From Lactobacillus rodentium (GTDB lineage Bacteria > Bacillota > Bacilli > Lactobacillales > Lactobacillaceae): a DNA stretch of 64,000 nt. Below the pieces are notes generated by a model. The model worked only from the letters and a program-made list of their open reading frames with translations. It had not been told where the DNA came from and did not search any database. The translations under genes were made by a program, and so were the position numbers. The stretch lies in assembly GCF_003423665.1 (NCBI RefSeq), contig NZ_BFBY01000003.1, positions 1-64,000 of the forward strand, written 5' to 3'. Within the stretch, counting starts at the first letter, position 1; each line of letters begins with the position of its first letter. Shown here piece by piece: positions 46,158-59,901 of the stretch.

Positions 46158-46211
46158 AAAAAACAAAAATCCCTTAATACCAAGGCTTACTCTCACTCAG
46201 AATTAAGGGAC
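46158..46211 (-). terminator. Terminator of the tRNA-Glu/tRNA-Gln transcript
   Basis: On the minus strand TCCCTTAAT pairs with ATTAAGGGA and is followed by TTTTTGTTTTTTG, just after tRNA-Gln. Confidence 0.78.
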
Positions 46212-46221
46212 TTTCACAAAA

Positions 46222-46294
46222 TTGAGATATCCGGGCTCGAACCGGAACATCCAGGAACCAGAAACCTGTGCCTTACCAATTTGGCTATATCTCA
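46222..46294 (-). tRNA. tRNA-Gln(CTG)
   Basis: The acceptor TGAGATA pairs with TATCTCA. The anticodon loop is TTCTGGT, giving anticodon CTG for CAG codons, and the T arm contains GGTTCGAGCC. The 3' CCA is not encoded: the sequence continues ATTTT. The pair closing the anticodon loop (T-T) is imperfect. It is a minor isoacceptor in an A+T-rich genome. Confidence 0.88.
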
Positions 46295-46300
46295 GTAATA

Positions 46301-46372
46301 TCACCCGTACGAGAATTGAACTCGTAACTCCACCTTGAGAGGGTGGCGTCTTAACCATTTGACCAACGGGCA
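46301..46372 (-). tRNA. tRNA-Glu(CTC)
   Basis: The anticodon stem CCACC/GGTGG encloses CTCTCAA, giving anticodon CTC for GAG codons. The T arm is CGAG-TTCAATT-CTCG. The acceptor TGCCCGT pairs with ACGGGTG, so the first two pairs are T-G and G-T rather than Watson-Crick. CCA is not encoded. It lies six bases upstream of tRNA-Gln on the same strand, so they form one transcript. Confidence 0.85.
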
Positions 46373-46475
46373 AAATCAACATAAGTTAATATAATGGAAT
46401 TACTCACTAATTGTCAAGAGGAAAAGTTCTTTTTTAGGGATAAAGCTTAAGGTATGATAACTATAGGTGAACAAA

Positions 46476-47495
46476 ATGATCGAATATTTTAATACTAAAC
46501 ATTTAATTGAAAATATGGTTCGGGATCGCATTGTACCTGGTGTTAACTATACTTTATTAAAAGAAGATCAGGTATTTACTTCTACAGTGGGATTTGAAAG
46601 TCTTCTTCCGGATGTAACTCAGCTTAATCCTTTTGACTTATATGATTTAGCTAGTCTTACTAAAGTACTGGGAACAACAAATGTATTTTTGAAATTATAT
46701 GAAGCTGGAAAAATTAACTTTAGTGAGGAAGTTGCAAGCTTTTTACCTGATTTTAAGGATAAAAGGGTACGTATATCGCATTTATTGACCCATACTAGTG
46801 GTATAAAAGGATGGATACCGAATCGTGATCAGTTAAATGCAGAAGAATTAATTAAGGCATTAGTGAGACTTCCCGTAACAGAAGAATTTGATAAAAAAAT
46901 GCGGTATGCGGATACTAATTATATTTTGTTAGGGTTAATTCTCGAAACTATTTACCATAAACCAGTTCAACAAATTATTGAACAAGAAATTATTGCACCA
47001 ACTGGCTTACAAAATACTACATTTAACCCGCAGCCTGGTGTAAGCGTACCTACTGCCTTATTACCAAATGGTCAAGTTTTAAAAGGAATTGTCCATGATC
47101 CTAAGGCAAGAACTTTAGGAGAGCATTGTGGATCGGCAGGTTTGTTTTCTAATATGCATGATTTAATTAAATTGAGTCAAGCTTATCTGGGTATCAATAA
47201 AGACTTATTACCTTTATCGCAAGATACTATTGCTAATTTATATGAAGTTCAAACACCTAAAGGCATTCATCCAAGAAGTTGGGGGTGGGACTTATGTTTT
47301 GATCCCAAAGATAATCATCCGATTTTATACCACACAGGATTTACTGGAACATTTATGCTACTTGACCGTTTGAACAAAACCGGTTTGATTGTTTTAACAA
47401 ATCGAATTCATCCTAGTGGACATAACCTTACGTTTCTATCAATGCGTGAACATATCGTCAAAACATTTTTAAAGGAGAATATAATAGAGTACTAA
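46476..47495 (+). CDS. Serine beta-lactamase-like hydrolase
   Basis: 339 residues from the ATG after AGGTG (an in-frame GTG three codons earlier is part of that ribosome site). The SxxK nucleophile motif is SLTK in DLASLTKVLGT. The second motif reads YADTNYILLG, with Asp where class C beta-lactamases have Asn. The third is HTGFTGT in place of KTG. No signal peptide is present, so an esterase or peptidase role in the cytoplasm or at the membrane is more likely than antibiotic resistance. Confidence 0.85.
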   Translation: MIEYFNTKHLIENMVRDRIVPGVNYTLLKEDQVFTSTVGFESLLPDVTQLNPFDLYDLASLTKVLGTTNVFLKLYEAGKINFSEEVASFLPDFKDKRVRISHLLTHTSGIKGWIPNRDQLNAEELIKALVRLPVTEEFDKKMRYADTNYILLGLILETIYHKPVQQIIEQEIIAPTGLQNTTFNPQPGVSVPTALLPNGQVLKGIVHDPKARTLGEHCGSAGLFSNMHDLIKLSQAYLGINKDLLPLSQDTIANLYEVQTPKGIHPRSWGWDLCFDPKDNHPILYHTGFTGTFMLLDRLNKTGLIVLTNRIHPSGHNLTFLSMREHIVKTFLKENIIEY

Positions 47496-47526
47496 AAAAA
47501 GGTTTTCAATTTTGAAAACCTTTTTT
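47495..47526. terminator. Bidirectional terminator between the hydrolase gene and murT
   Basis: A perfect 15-bp inverted repeat (AAAAAAGGTTTTCAA/TTGAAAACCTTTTTT) gives T runs on both strands. Confidence 0.9.
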
Positions 47527-48877
47527 ACATTCCTGCTTTAATAATTTTCTTTTCTGCCATTGTCTTGCGTAACGCTAACATCGCGGTATAGGTAGACAAT
47601 ATATAAACCTTTTTGGTAGGAAGGCTTGAAAGTGAATCGATTACTTCATCATTATTAGCTACTGTTGTCATCAGTCCAGGATCAAATCCTGCTACTTCTA
47701 AACGAAATCCCATATCACGCCAACGTTCTCCACCAACTAGAACCTTTTTTATTTTACTCTTATCTAGGCCTTCGTAATCTGCATCCCAAATCCAAGAAGT
47801 ATCAATTCCGTCAGCATGGTTAGCGTTTAAAAGAGTGATTAAGGAGTAATCATCTTTTTCAGTATTAAGCATATGAAGTACTTCGTCTAAACCAACCGGA
47901 TTTTTAACAAGAATCAAATCTATTTCTTTATTGTGGTAATTAATTAGTTCTTGTCGGCCAAAAATACGTTTGTTTTCAGCAAAAGATTCAGCCACTTCTT
48001 CATCGCTTAATCCAAATTCACGGGCAACAGAATAAGCAGCCAAGGCATTATAGATATTATAGGTACCACCAATACCAATAGTATAATCTTTCTTACCCAT
48101 TTTAAATTTTAAACTATTAGGAGTTTGCTCAATAATTTGATTTACGGTATAAGACAACTCGGGACGATGATAACCACAGTTAGGACAGAAGAAATCGCCT
48201 AAGTTAGCATAAATTCTTTCATGAAAATGAAGAATATGGTTACATTTAGGACAAAGAACCCCATCTGTATTAACCGGAGCAGTAAGATCATTGTCCGGCT
48301 TATCGTCAGGTAGTTTAAAGCCGTAAAAAATTTTTTTATTTGGTAAATCAACTGATGAAAAAATACTTGCATCTCCGTTAGCAATAATAGTTGCATCAGG
48401 TGCTAACTTAATTCCTTCAACGATTTTGTCATAAGTGGTATAAATTTCACCATAACGATCCATTTGATCGCGGAAGATGTTGGTCAAAACAAATGCAGTA
48501 GGATGAAGAAGCTTTGTAACATATTTAACATTGGCTTCATCAACTTCAAGCACAGCAAGTTTTTTACCGTTACGTTGAGGATGGTGGGCTAAGAACGCCG
48601 TTACAATACCTTGCTGCATATTTGAACCAGAAGGATTGGTTAAAATCTCGCCATATTTTTTTCTTAGTGCTTCAGTAATAAGAGCGGTAGTCATGGTTTT
48701 ACCATTGGTTCCAGTTACAATAATAACTTCGTAATCTTTAGCCAAAGATTGTAAAACATCTGGGTCAATCTTCATGGCTAATTTTCCAGGAAAACTTGTA
48801 CCGCCCTTTAAAATATTGTGTAAAAACCAATAAGAAGATTTGCCTGCTAATTTTGCAGTTCCTGTTTTGATACTCAT
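47525..48877 (-). CDS. murT: Lipid II isoglutaminyl synthase subunit MurT
   Basis: 450 residues of the Mur ligase family with ATP loop VTGTNGKTMTTALI, SGSNMQQGIVTAF and a four-Cys zinc ribbon (CPKC...CPNCGYH), then the MurT C-terminal domain (NPVGLDEVL). MurT with the glutaminase GatD amidates the glutamate of lipid II. gatD normally adjoins murT, but here the neighbours on both sides are plus-strand genes. Either gatD lies elsewhere or the partner is different. Confidence 0.93.
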   Translation of the reverse strand: MSIKTGTAKLAGKSSYWFLHNILKGGTSFPGKLAMKIDPDVLQSLAKDYEVIIVTGTNGKTMTTALITEALRKKYGEILTNPSGSNMQQGIVTAFLAHHPQRNGKKLAVLEVDEANVKYVTKLLHPTAFVLTNIFRDQMDRYGEIYTTYDKIVEGIKLAPDATIIANGDASIFSSVDLPNKKIFYGFKLPDDKPDNDLTAPVNTDGVLCPKCNHILHFHERIYANLGDFFCPNCGYHRPELSYTVNQIIEQTPNSLKFKMGKKDYTIGIGGTYNIYNALAAYSVAREFGLSDEEVAESFAENKRIFGRQELINYHNKEIDLILVKNPVGLDEVLHMLNTEKDDYSLITLLNANHADGIDTSWIWDADYEGLDKSKIKKVLVGGERWRDMGFRLEVAGFDPGLMTTVANNDEVIDSLSSLPTKKVYILSTYTAMLALRKTMAEKKIIKAGM

Positions 48878-48989
48878 TGTTAATTCCTCACTTTTTAACT
48901 AGCTCTTACTATATCATAGGAAAGACTTTTAAACGATATTTATTTCCTCTATACTATTAAAACAGAAGCTGGTTGAAAAGAGGAAAAAG

Positions 48990-49592
48990 ATGGCACAATT
49001 ATTTTTTAGATATGGAGCCATGAGTTCAGGCAAAACAATCGAAATTTTGAAAGTTGCTCATAATTATGAAGCTCAAGGGCGACAGATAGTTTTATTAACT
49101 AGTGAACTTGATAATCGAAAGGGTGTTGGGATTGTAGCCTCTCGAATTGGTCTTCATCGCCAAGCACTTCCGATAAAGGAAGAAATGAACCTTTTTGACT
49201 ATGTTAATGATCTTAATAAAAAAGATATCGCCAATGGGGATGGAAAAATCGCCTGTGTTTTGATTGACGAAGCGCAATTTATGAAAAAGCATCATGTTCT
49301 TGAATGTACTAGAATTGTTGATGAACTCAAAATCCCAGTAATGGCTTTTGGACTAAAAAATGACTTTCAAAATCATTTATTTGAAGGCAGTGAGAATTTA
49401 TTGACTTTTGCTGATAAAATAGAAGAGATGAAAACAATCTGTCATTATTGTGGACATAAAGCAATCATGAACTTGAGAATTAATAATGGAAAACCTATTT
49501 ATGAAGGAGAGCAAGTACAAATTGGTGGCGATGAAAGCTATTATCCAGTTTGTCGTTTTCATTATTTTCATCCTGGAGAAAAAAGAGATTAA
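48990..49592 (+). CDS. tdk: Thymidine kinase
   Basis: Type II thymidine kinase phosphorylates salvaged thymidine. The P-loop is [12 protein letters not shown], the Walker B region CVLIDEAQF, and a zinc site is formed by CHYCGH and the C-terminal CRFHYF. The 200-residue length is normal. GAGGAAAAAG precedes the ATG. It begins the tdk-prfA-prmC-tsaC run that is common in Firmicutes. Confidence 0.96.
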   Translation: MAQLFFRYGAMSSGKTIEILKVAHNYEAQGRQIVLLTSELDNRKGVGIVASRIGLHRQALPIKEEMNLFDYVNDLNKKDIANGDGKIACVLIDEAQFMKKHHVLECTRIVDELKIPVMAFGLKNDFQNHLFEGSENLLTFADKIEEMKTICHYCGHKAIMNLRINNGKPIYEGEQVQIGGDESYYPVCRFHYFHPGEKRD

Positions 49593-49619
49593 GTTTATTT
49601 AAGGAAGGATTATACACTA

Positions 49620-50708
49620 ATGGATAAAGTTATGGCACGTCTAGAAGGATTAGTTGCCCATTATGAAGAACTTCAAGAAATGATGGCTGATCCGGAAGTA
49701 ATTAATGATACAAAACGTTATATGGAAATTTCAAAAGAAGAAGCTGATATGAGAGAGGTTGTTCAAGCATATCGGAAGTATACTGCTGATCAAAAAGAAA
49801 TTTCTGATAATAAAGATATTATTTCTAATGAATCTGATACTGATTTGGTAGAAATGGCAAAAGAAGAAAATTCAGAATTAGAAAAAGAAGTTGAAGAACT
49901 TGAAGAAAAGATCAAGATCTTAATGCTTCCTAAGGATCCTAATGATGATAAGGATATCATTATGGAAATTAGAGGAGCTGCTGGTGGTGATGAAGCCTCA
50001 TTATTTGCCGGTGATTTACTTAGAATGTATGAAAAATACGCCGAAACTCAAGGCTGGAAAGTTTCAGTCATCGATTCAGAACCTACTGAAGTGGGTGGAT
50101 ACAAGCACGTTGCTATTATGATTACAGGGGACAAAGTTTACTCTAAATTAAAATATGAAAATGGTGCTCACCGGGTGCAACGTATTCCAGTAACTGAATC
50201 TCAAGGTCGAGTTCACACCTCAACTGCTACAGTAGCGGTTATGCCTGAATATGAACAAGTAGATATTGATTTAGACCCTAAAGATATTAGAGTAGATGTT
50301 TATCGTTCATCTGGTGCCGGTGGTCAGCACATTAACAAAACTTCTAGTGCCGTACGTATGACTCACTTACCAACAGGTATTGTAGTTGCTATGCAAGATC
50401 AACGTAGTCAACAACAAAACCGTGAAAAAGCCATGCAAATTTTGAAATCACGTGTCTATGATTATTATGAAAGTCAAAACCGTGATCAGTATGATGCTGA
50501 AAGAAAAAGTGCTGTAGGTACTGGTGATCGTTCTGAAAGAATTAGAACATATAATTATCCACAAAACAGAGTGACTGATCACCGTATTGGTTTAACTATT
50601 AATAAGCTTGATCGAGTAATGAATGGTGAACTTGATGAAGTAATTAATGCGCTTGTTTTGTATTATCAAACTCAAGAATTGGAGAAGATGGCGGAAGAAA
50701 ATGCCTAA
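49620..50708 (+). CDS. prfA: Peptide chain release factor 1
   Basis: RF1 ends translation at UAA and UAG. The 362-residue protein has an N-terminal coiled region, the codon-recognition P-V-T tripeptide ([14 protein letters not shown]) and the GGQ motif ([17 protein letters not shown]). prmC starts inside its last codons. PrmC methylates the Gln of GGQ, so the coupling is functional. Confidence 0.97.
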   Translation: MDKVMARLEGLVAHYEELQEMMADPEVINDTKRYMEISKEEADMREVVQAYRKYTADQKEISDNKDIISNESDTDLVEMAKEENSELEKEVEELEEKIKILMLPKDPNDDKDIIMEIRGAAGGDEASLFAGDLLRMYEKYAETQGWKVSVIDSEPTEVGGYKHVAIMITGDKVYSKLKYENGAHRVQRIPVTESQGRVHTSTATVAVMPEYEQVDIDLDPKDIRVDVYRSSGAGGQHINKTSSAVRMTHLPTGIVVAMQDQRSQQQNREKAMQILKSRVYDYYESQNRDQYDAERKSAVGTGDRSERIRTYNYPQNRVTDHRIGLTINKLDRVMNGELDEVINALVLYYQTQELEKMAEENA

Positions 50709-51543
50709 TACTTTAAATGCAATAAAAGAAACTACCTTAAAAGATAATCCAGATATTCGTGAAGCAGATCTTGATTTTGTTTTGGGCGAACGCCTTGGAT
50801 ATACTCCTTCTGAATATCAATTACATTTTGATGATGAATTAAATGAAGAACAGATAAAGCAAGCTAAAAAAGATATCAAAAAATTGCGTCGTGGGGTATC
50901 TCCCCAATATATTCTCGGATTTAGCTGGTTTTATGGTTATAAGATTTTGGTTCAACGTGGAGTATTAATACCAAGATTTGAAACCGAAGAATTAGTTAAG
51001 TGGGCTCTTGATAACATTAAGGATCAGGCTAAAATTTTGGACCTAGGAACAGGATCTGGAGCAATTATGGTGGCCTTAGCTCAAGAATTAGCCAAAAAAG
51101 ATATCACTAATCTTCAACTATATGCGAGTGACATCACTGACAATGCTTTAAGAGAAAGCGAAGAAAACTTTTTAAAGTATGATATTGATGTGATTACGAG
51201 AAAAGCGAATGTCTTAATTGGATTAGAAAAATTTGATGTGATTATTTCTAATCCACCTTATATCAAACTGTCTGAAAAAGATCTGATGGATGAAAACGTA
51301 AAGAAGAATGAGCCAGAAGAGGCACTTTACGGTGGTGAAGATGGCTTGGATTTTTATCGTAAATTTGTTAAACAAGTCCGTGATCATTTAAATAGCCATG
51401 GTCAGTTTTTCATGGAGTTTGGTTTTAGTGAAAAGGAACAATTAGCAAAACTTTTTGCTGAAGAACTACCAGATTTTGAGATTGAATTTAAAGATGATTT
51501 AGCTGGAAAGCCAAGAATGGTTCATGGAAGGTGGCAAAAGTAA
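50701..51543 (+). CDS. prmC: Release factor glutamine methyltransferase
   Basis: PrmC methylates the GGQ glutamine of release factors. I used the ATG that overlaps the prfA stop by eight bases, giving 280 residues; the open frame reaches 18 codons further upstream inside prfA. The SAM fold shows [15 protein letters not shown], and the catalytic NPPY is in [13 protein letters not shown]. tsaC starts directly after the stop. Confidence 0.96.
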   Translation: MPNTLNAIKETTLKDNPDIREADLDFVLGERLGYTPSEYQLHFDDELNEEQIKQAKKDIKKLRRGVSPQYILGFSWFYGYKILVQRGVLIPRFETEELVKWALDNIKDQAKILDLGTGSGAIMVALAQELAKKDITNLQLYASDITDNALRESEENFLKYDIDVITRKANVLIGLEKFDVIISNPPYIKLSEKDLMDENVKKNEPEEALYGGEDGLDFYRKFVKQVRDHLNSHGQFFMEFGFSEKEQLAKLFAEELPDFEIEFKDDLAGKPRMVHGRWQK

Positions 51544-52539
51544 TTGGAAACTAAGATTTTCAAGAAAGATGAGATTCCGGAGGCAGTAGAATTACTAAAG
51601 AATGGAGAGTTAGTTGCCTTTCCGACAGAAACTGTCTATGGTTTAGGCGCTTTAGCTACTAATGAAAAAGCTGTTAAAGGGGTTTATGCAGCTAAAGGGC
51701 GACCAAGTGATAATCCGTTGATCGTAACAGTAGCTGATGAAAAAATGATGGCGCAATATGTTGAAAATGTTCCAGAACGTGCCCAAAAATTAATTGATAA
51801 ATTTTGGCCAGGGCCTTTAACCATGATCTTGCCAGCAAAAGAGGGAAGTTTATCAACTGCAGTAACTGGTGGGTTGCCAACTGCGGCTTTTAGATGCCCA
51901 AACGATGAATTAACTCATGAATTAATTAGTCAATTAGGTGCTCCGATTGTTGGTCCATCTGCTAATACTTCAACTAAACCTAGTCCTACAACTGCTGAAC
52001 ATGTTTATCATGATTTAAAGGGGAAAATAGCAGGAATTATTGATAATGGGCCTACAGAAATTGGGTTGGAGTCAACAATTATTGATTTATCAGTGGAAGA
52101 ACCAATTGTTTTGCGTCCGGGAGAAATCACTCCTGAGGACCTGGCAAAAGTCTTAGGGGAAAAAGTTTTAATGAATAAAGGAACAACGAAAACAGCAGGT
52201 GTTCCTAAGGCTCCAGGAATGAAGTATCGTCATTATGCCCCGAGTGCCCCAGTGTATATCGTTGATAATGAAAAAGATTTTAATGACATTCCACAAAGAG
52301 ATGATATTGGTGTAGTCGCTTTAGATTCTGTTTTAGACAAAATTGAAGCAGAGAATAAATTTAGTTTGGGGAAAACGATTGATGATGCTGCTCATAATTT
52401 GTTTAATGCGTTGCGTTTCTTTGATAATCAACCAGATATTAAAGAAATTTATGTTCAAGGATTTAGTACAGGAAATATTAGTGCAGCTTATATGAATCGT
52501 TTAAATAAGTCGGCAGCAGGTCATCATTTTCATAATTAA
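51544..52539 (+). CDS. tsaC: L-threonylcarbamoyladenylate synthase (Sua5/YwlC type)
   Basis: This enzyme makes threonylcarbamoyl-AMP for tRNA t6A, used by TsaB/D/E (tsaE is at 15.4 kb). The YrdC domain has PTETVYGLGA, KGRPSDNPL, GPSANTSTKPSPT and STIIDLS. A C-terminal Sua5 domain follows (APGMKYRHYAPSAPVYIV), giving 331 residues. The start is a TTG immediately after the prmC stop, with GGAAGGTGG about ten bases before. Confidence 0.95.
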   Translation: METKIFKKDEIPEAVELLKNGELVAFPTETVYGLGALATNEKAVKGVYAAKGRPSDNPLIVTVADEKMMAQYVENVPERAQKLIDKFWPGPLTMILPAKEGSLSTAVTGGLPTAAFRCPNDELTHELISQLGAPIVGPSANTSTKPSPTTAEHVYHDLKGKIAGIIDNGPTEIGLESTIIDLSVEEPIVLRPGEITPEDLAKVLGEKVLMNKGTTKTAGVPKAPGMKYRHYAPSAPVYIVDNEKDFNDIPQRDDIGVVALDSVLDKIEAENKFSLGKTIDDAAHNLFNALRFFDNQPDIKEIYVQGFSTGNISAAYMNRLNKSAAGHHFHN

Positions 52540-52549
52540 TATTTTTTTA

Positions 52550-52587
52550 TAAAGACAGAGTATTACTAATGCTTTGTCTTTTTTTAT
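52550..52587 (+). terminator. Terminator of the tdk-prfA-prmC-tsaC unit
   Basis: The stem AAAGACA(GAG)/(CTT)TGTCTTT is followed by a long T run. Confidence 0.8.
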
Positions 52588-52656
52588 TTAGCTCAATCAT
52601 TTGGTTAATTGTCTGCTAAAATGGAGGTGGGAATTATTTAATATTAGGAGGTTATT

Positions 52657-53286
52657 ATGGGGAAGTTTACTGTTTTAAATCACCCTTTGATTCAACACAA
52701 ATTAACTATTATTCGTAAGAAAGATACAGGTACCAATGAATTTCGTCAGATTGTTGGTGAAATTGGTGGTCTAATGGTTTATGAAATGACACGTGATTTA
52801 CCATTAAAGGATGTTGAAATAGAAACTCCTGTGGGCAAATCAACTCAAAAAGAATTAGCAGGTAAAAAATTAGCTATTGTACCTATTTTACGCGCTGGTC
52901 TAGGAATGGTAGATGGAGTTTTGCAAATGATTCCTTCTGCAAAAGTAGGTCACATTGGCATGTATCGTGATGAAGAAACTTTGAAACCACATGAATATTT
53001 CTTTAAGATGCCACCTGATATTGAAGAACGTGAATGTATTATTGTTGATCCTATGCTTGCCACTGGTGGATCAGCTAATATGGCCATTGAGGCACTCAAG
53101 AAGCGTGGAGCAAGAAATATTCGCCTAGCTGTTTTAGTTGCAGCCCCTGAAGGAGTAAAAGCAATTCAAGATGCTAATCCAGATGTTGATATTTATGCTG
53201 CTGCTCTTGATGAAAAATTAATGGATAACGGTTATATTTACCCAGGATTAGGGGATGCAGGTGATCGTTTATTCGGTACAAAATAA
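52657..53286 (+). CDS. upp: Uracil phosphoribosyltransferase
   Basis: Upp salvages uracil to UMP with PRPP. 209 residues with PRPP loop [31 protein letters not shown] and the C-terminal uracil-binding [18 protein letters not shown] precedes the ATG. upp directly upstream of the atp operon is the usual Firmicutes order. No clear terminator separates it from atpB. Confidence 0.97.
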   Translation: MGKFTVLNHPLIQHKLTIIRKKDTGTNEFRQIVGEIGGLMVYEMTRDLPLKDVEIETPVGKSTQKELAGKKLAIVPILRAGLGMVDGVLQMIPSAKVGHIGMYRDEETLKPHEYFFKMPPDIEERECIIVDPMLATGGSANMAIEALKKRGARNIRLAVLVAAPEGVKAIQDANPDVDIYAAALDEKLMDNGYIYPGLGDAGDRLFGTK

Positions 53287-53405
53287 CACCAAAAATAACA
53301 TCTAAAGTATTCAAAAGATTTGAAAAACAGGTTTTTAATTATTTTGCTTGGTGTTAAAATCAGTATTGTGTTTGAGGTATTCAGCACAAGAAGGGAGGTT
53401 ACGAA

Positions 53406-54122
53406 GTGGGTGAGAAATCAGTCGTCGTTAATTTATTCGGCTTGAACTTTAACTTAACTAACTGTTTAGGTGGTACATTAGTTGCTGTTTGTACTTTTAT
53501 ACTCCTTTACTGGTTAGGGCATAGAGCAACAATAAAGCCTAGCAAAAAGCAAAATTTTATTGAGTATTTCATAGATTTTACTAACAATATTGTTAAGGAT
53601 AATGTTGAAGATAAAGATGCTCAAAAGCATTTATCACTTTATGCATTTACTTTGTTCATGTTTATTTTCTTCATGAACCAATTAGGGTTATTTTTCGAGT
53701 TCTCAATTAATGACCATATCCTTGTTAAATCACCAACAGCCAACCCCATGATTACAATGACAATGGCTTTAATGACATTGCTATTGTCATATAACTATGG
53801 AGTTGCTAAGTATGGATTAAAAGGCTATTTAGGATCATATGCAAAACCTGTTGGTTTTATGTTGCCAATAAATCTTATCGAGGAATTTACTAATTTCTTG
53901 ACATTATCACTACGTCTTTACGGTAATATTTATGCTGGTGAAGTTTTGTTAACTTTGATCGGTGACAGATTTGCTAAGAGTGCAGGGTGGATTACCACTA
54001 TTGCTTCAATTCCATTAACCTTAGTTTGGCAAGGCTTCTCTGTCTTTATTGGCTCTATCCAGGCATATGTTTTCGTAACTTTATCAATGGTTTATATTGG
54101 TAAGAAGGTTACAAAAGAATAA
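53406..54122 (+). CDS. atpB: F1Fo ATP synthase subunit a
   Basis: Subunit a forms the proton half-channels against the c ring. 238 residues with several hydrophobic helices. The essential Arg lies in FLTLSLRLYGNIYAGE. The start is a GTG spaced after GGGAGGT. It is the first gene of atpBEFHAGDC. In lactobacilli the enzyme works mainly as a proton-exporting ATPase for acid tolerance. Confidence 0.96.
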   Translation: MGEKSVVVNLFGLNFNLTNCLGGTLVAVCTFILLYWLGHRATIKPSKKQNFIEYFIDFTNNIVKDNVEDKDAQKHLSLYAFTLFMFIFFMNQLGLFFEFSINDHILVKSPTANPMITMTMALMTLLLSYNYGVAKYGLKGYLGSYAKPVGFMLPINLIEEFTNFLTLSLRLYGNIYAGEVLLTLIGDRFAKSAGWITTIASIPLTLVWQGFSVFIGSIQAYVFVTLSMVYIGKKVTKE

Positions 54123-54140
54123 TTTTACGGAGGTTTTATT

Positions 54141-54353
54141 ATGAAATATATTGGTGCCGCAATCGCTGCTGGTTTTGCTGCTTTAGCTGCTGCCTACGGT
54201 AACGGTAAGGTTATTTCAAAGACTATTGAAAGTATGGCAAGACAACCTGAATCTGCTGGCTCATTGAGATCAATGATGTTCATCGGTGTAGGTTTAATCG
54301 AAGCTGTTCCTATTTTGTCATTAGTTATTGGTTTCTTAATCCTCTTTATGTAA
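54141..54353 (+). CDS. atpE: F1Fo ATP synthase subunit c
   Basis: 70 residues, two helices joined by the polar loop ARQPES. The proton-carrying Glu54 lies in GLIEAVPIL. The rotor helix contains the glycine/alanine-rich [18 protein letters not shown] strong CGGAGG site precedes the ATG, in keeping with the high copy number of c in the ring. Confidence 0.97.
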   Translation: MKYIGAAIAAGFAALAAAYGNGKVISKTIESMARQPESAGSLRSMMFIGVGLIEAVPILSLVIGFLILFM

Positions 54354-54395
54354 TTTCGTTAAGGAGATCGTGATTACAGGAAAGAAGGGGAAACT

Positions 54396-54895
54396 ATGCA
54401 ATTAATGTATGCAGCCTTAAAGCTTGAGTTAGGGGATACACTATATTATCTTTTGATTTTTGCGCTTTTACTAATTCTTGTAGGACATTTTGCCTGGGGA
54501 CCTGTTTCAGATATGATGGAGAAACGTCGTCAAAAAGTCATTGACGACTTGGATCATGCTGAAAGTGATCGCAAGAAGGCAGAGTTACTTGCAAATGAAC
54601 GTGAAGCTGCTTTAAAAGACTCTAAGCAAGAGGCTACTCAAATCCTTTCTACTGCAAAAAGCAATGCGGAAAAGACTAAAACTCAAATTATTAGTCAAGC
54701 TGATGATGAAGCTTCCGCTATTAGAAAAAAGGCAGCTGAAGATGCAAAACAAGCAAAGGCAGATGCCTTAAACGAGGCTCGTGATCAAGTGGCAGATCTT
54801 TCCATTTCAATTGCTGAAAAATTAATTAGCAAGAATTTAGATGAAAAAGATCAAAAAGACTTGGTTGATAGTTTTATCAAGGGGCTCGATGACTA

Positions 54896-54896
<1 letters not shown>
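54396..54896 (+). CDS. atpF: F1Fo ATP synthase subunit b
   Basis: 166 residues: one N-terminal membrane helix (YYLLIFALLLILVGHFAW), then a long charged coiled coil forming the peripheral stalk. GAAGGGG precedes the ATG. Its stop overlaps the atpH start by one base. Confidence 0.95.
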
Positions 54897-56970
<2,074 letters not shown>

Positions 56971-56984
56971 AGGAGGTTTTTTCA

Positions 56985-57935
56985 TTGGCAGAATCTCTCC
57001 TTGAATTAAAGAAGAAAATTTCTTCTACTCAGAAAACTGGTCAAATTACTGAAGCTATGAGAATGGTTTCAGGGGTACACTTAAATCAGACTGAAAAGCT
57101 AGATGAACATTATTCTGTTTACCATGATAAAGTGAGAGCTACAGTTTCGCATTTAATGAGTGGTAGAATATCTGAGTTTTTAGATGTTGGAAATGGTGAT
57201 ACTAGTAATCTGTCTAGCTTAAACTACGGAGATATTTTTGATCTTGGTAGTATGACTGATCTTATTCAACCGCGTAAAGAAATAAAATCCACTGGTTATC
57301 TTGTAATTGCTGGAGATAGAGGTTTAGTAGGATCTTATAACAGTCAAGTAATTAAAAATATGATGAATATTTTTAAAAACAATGAGGCTCAGAAAAAAGA
57401 TAGCAAAATTCTTGCTGTGGGTAGCGTAGCTGCTCAATTCTTTAAAAAACAAAACTTGAATGTTGTATATGAAGATAGTGGAATAGCAAATGTACCTACT
57501 TATGCAGATGTACAAGATGTTATTCAAACAGCAATTAAAATGTATTTAAATGGTGTATATGATGAATTATATGTTTGTTACACTCACCATGTGAATAGTT
57601 TGACATCTGCTTTTAGAGTGGAAAAGATGTTACCACTTTCTGATATTGATATTAATGAAGAGGCACAAAAAACATCTACTGATTATTTAATTGAGCCAAA
57701 TGTAGATGAAGTTTTGCAAACTATTTTACCTCAATATGCCCGATCAATGATATTTGGTGCTATTTTAGATGCTAAAACTGCTGAACATGCTAGTTCAATG
57801 ACTGCAATGCAGAGTGCTTCTGATAATGCAAAAGATATCGTTTCTGATTTAGAGAAGAAATTAAACAGAGCTAGACAAGGACAAATCACTACCGAACTTA
57901 CTGAAATTATTGGTGGTGCAAATGCTCTTGAATAA
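56985..57935 (+). CDS. atpG: F1Fo ATP synthase subunit gamma
   Basis: 316 residues, the central rotor shaft. It has the paired N- and C-terminal coiled-coil helices ([22 protein letters not shown] and the final [21 protein letters not shown]). The start is TTG eight bases after AGGAGG. It has an insertion of about 30 residues relative to the E. coli protein around the [12 protein letters not shown] region, as is usual for lactobacilli. Confidence 0.95.
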   Translation: MAESLLELKKKISSTQKTGQITEAMRMVSGVHLNQTEKLDEHYSVYHDKVRATVSHLMSGRISEFLDVGNGDTSNLSSLNYGDIFDLGSMTDLIQPRKEIKSTGYLVIAGDRGLVGSYNSQVIKNMMNIFKNNEAQKKDSKILAVGSVAAQFFKKQNLNVVYEDSGIANVPTYADVQDVIQTAIKMYLNGVYDELYVCYTHHVNSLTSAFRVEKMLPLSDIDINEEAQKTSTDYLIEPNVDEVLQTILPQYARSMIFGAILDAKTAEHASSMTAMQSASDNAKDIVSDLEKKLNRARQGQITTELTEIIGGANALE

Positions 57936-57940
57936 AATAG

Positions 57941-59404
<1,464 letters not shown>

Positions 59405-59415
59405 GGTGATGCAAA

Positions 59416-59856
59416 ATGGCAGAACCAGAACATCTTTTGACAGTTAACATCGTAACTCCTGATGGTCAAATATATTCCCATCGTGCTGTTTATGTAGAAA
59501 TGCGTGCTACCGATGGTGATATGACAATCATGCACGATCACATGCCAATTGTTGCTCCACTAGAAATTAGTGAAGTAAAAATACAACGTAGTCAAGAAAT
59601 GAATCATAAACTTGATGAAATTGCAGTAAGTGGTGGGTATGTAGAATTTTCTAATAACGAGGCAACCATTATTGCCGGTAGTGCTGAACGTGCTGGTAAT
59701 ATTGATGCTGAACGAGCTTTAGCAGCTAAGGAACGTGCAGAAAAGCATATTGCTGAAGCTAAAGCAAAACATAACGATCGTGAAAGATTGGAAAATGAAA
59801 TTGCTCTTCGTCGAGCTATTAACCGGCTCAACGTTCGTAAGCATTTTGGTCAATAG
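59416..59856 (+). CDS. atpC: F1Fo ATP synthase subunit epsilon
   Basis: 146 residues with the beta-sandwich start (LTVNIVTPDGQIYSHRAVYVEMRATDGDMTIM) and a C-terminal helical hairpin (AERALAAKERAEKHIAEAKA) that can inhibit rotation. Last gene of the atp operon, followed by a small terminator. Confidence 0.96.
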   Translation: MAEPEHLLTVNIVTPDGQIYSHRAVYVEMRATDGDMTIMHDHMPIVAPLEISEVKIQRSQEMNHKLDEIAVSGGYVEFSNNEATIIAGSAERAGNIDAERALAAKERAEKHIAEAKAKHNDRERLENEIALRRAINRLNVRKHFGQ

Positions 59857-59863
59857 GATTTTT

Positions 59864-59890
59864 AAAGGCGGATTTAATCCGTCTTTTTTT
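59864..59890 (+). terminator. atp operon terminator
   Basis: The stem GGCGGA/TCCGTC is followed by a run of seven T residues. It is fairly short, so readthrough into the DUF1146 gene is plausible. Confidence 0.75.
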
Positions 59891-59901
59891 ATGGAGAAAT
59901 T

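Noticed and set aside
46476-47495. True beta-lactamase (antibiotic resistance)
   Set aside because: There is no signal peptide, and the second and third motifs differ from classic beta-lactamases; a general serine hydrolase is a safer call.
53284-53356. Inverted TAACACCA/TGGTGTTA before atpB
   Set aside because: The eight-base arms are about 58 bases apart, too short and too distant to support a structure or operator by eye.
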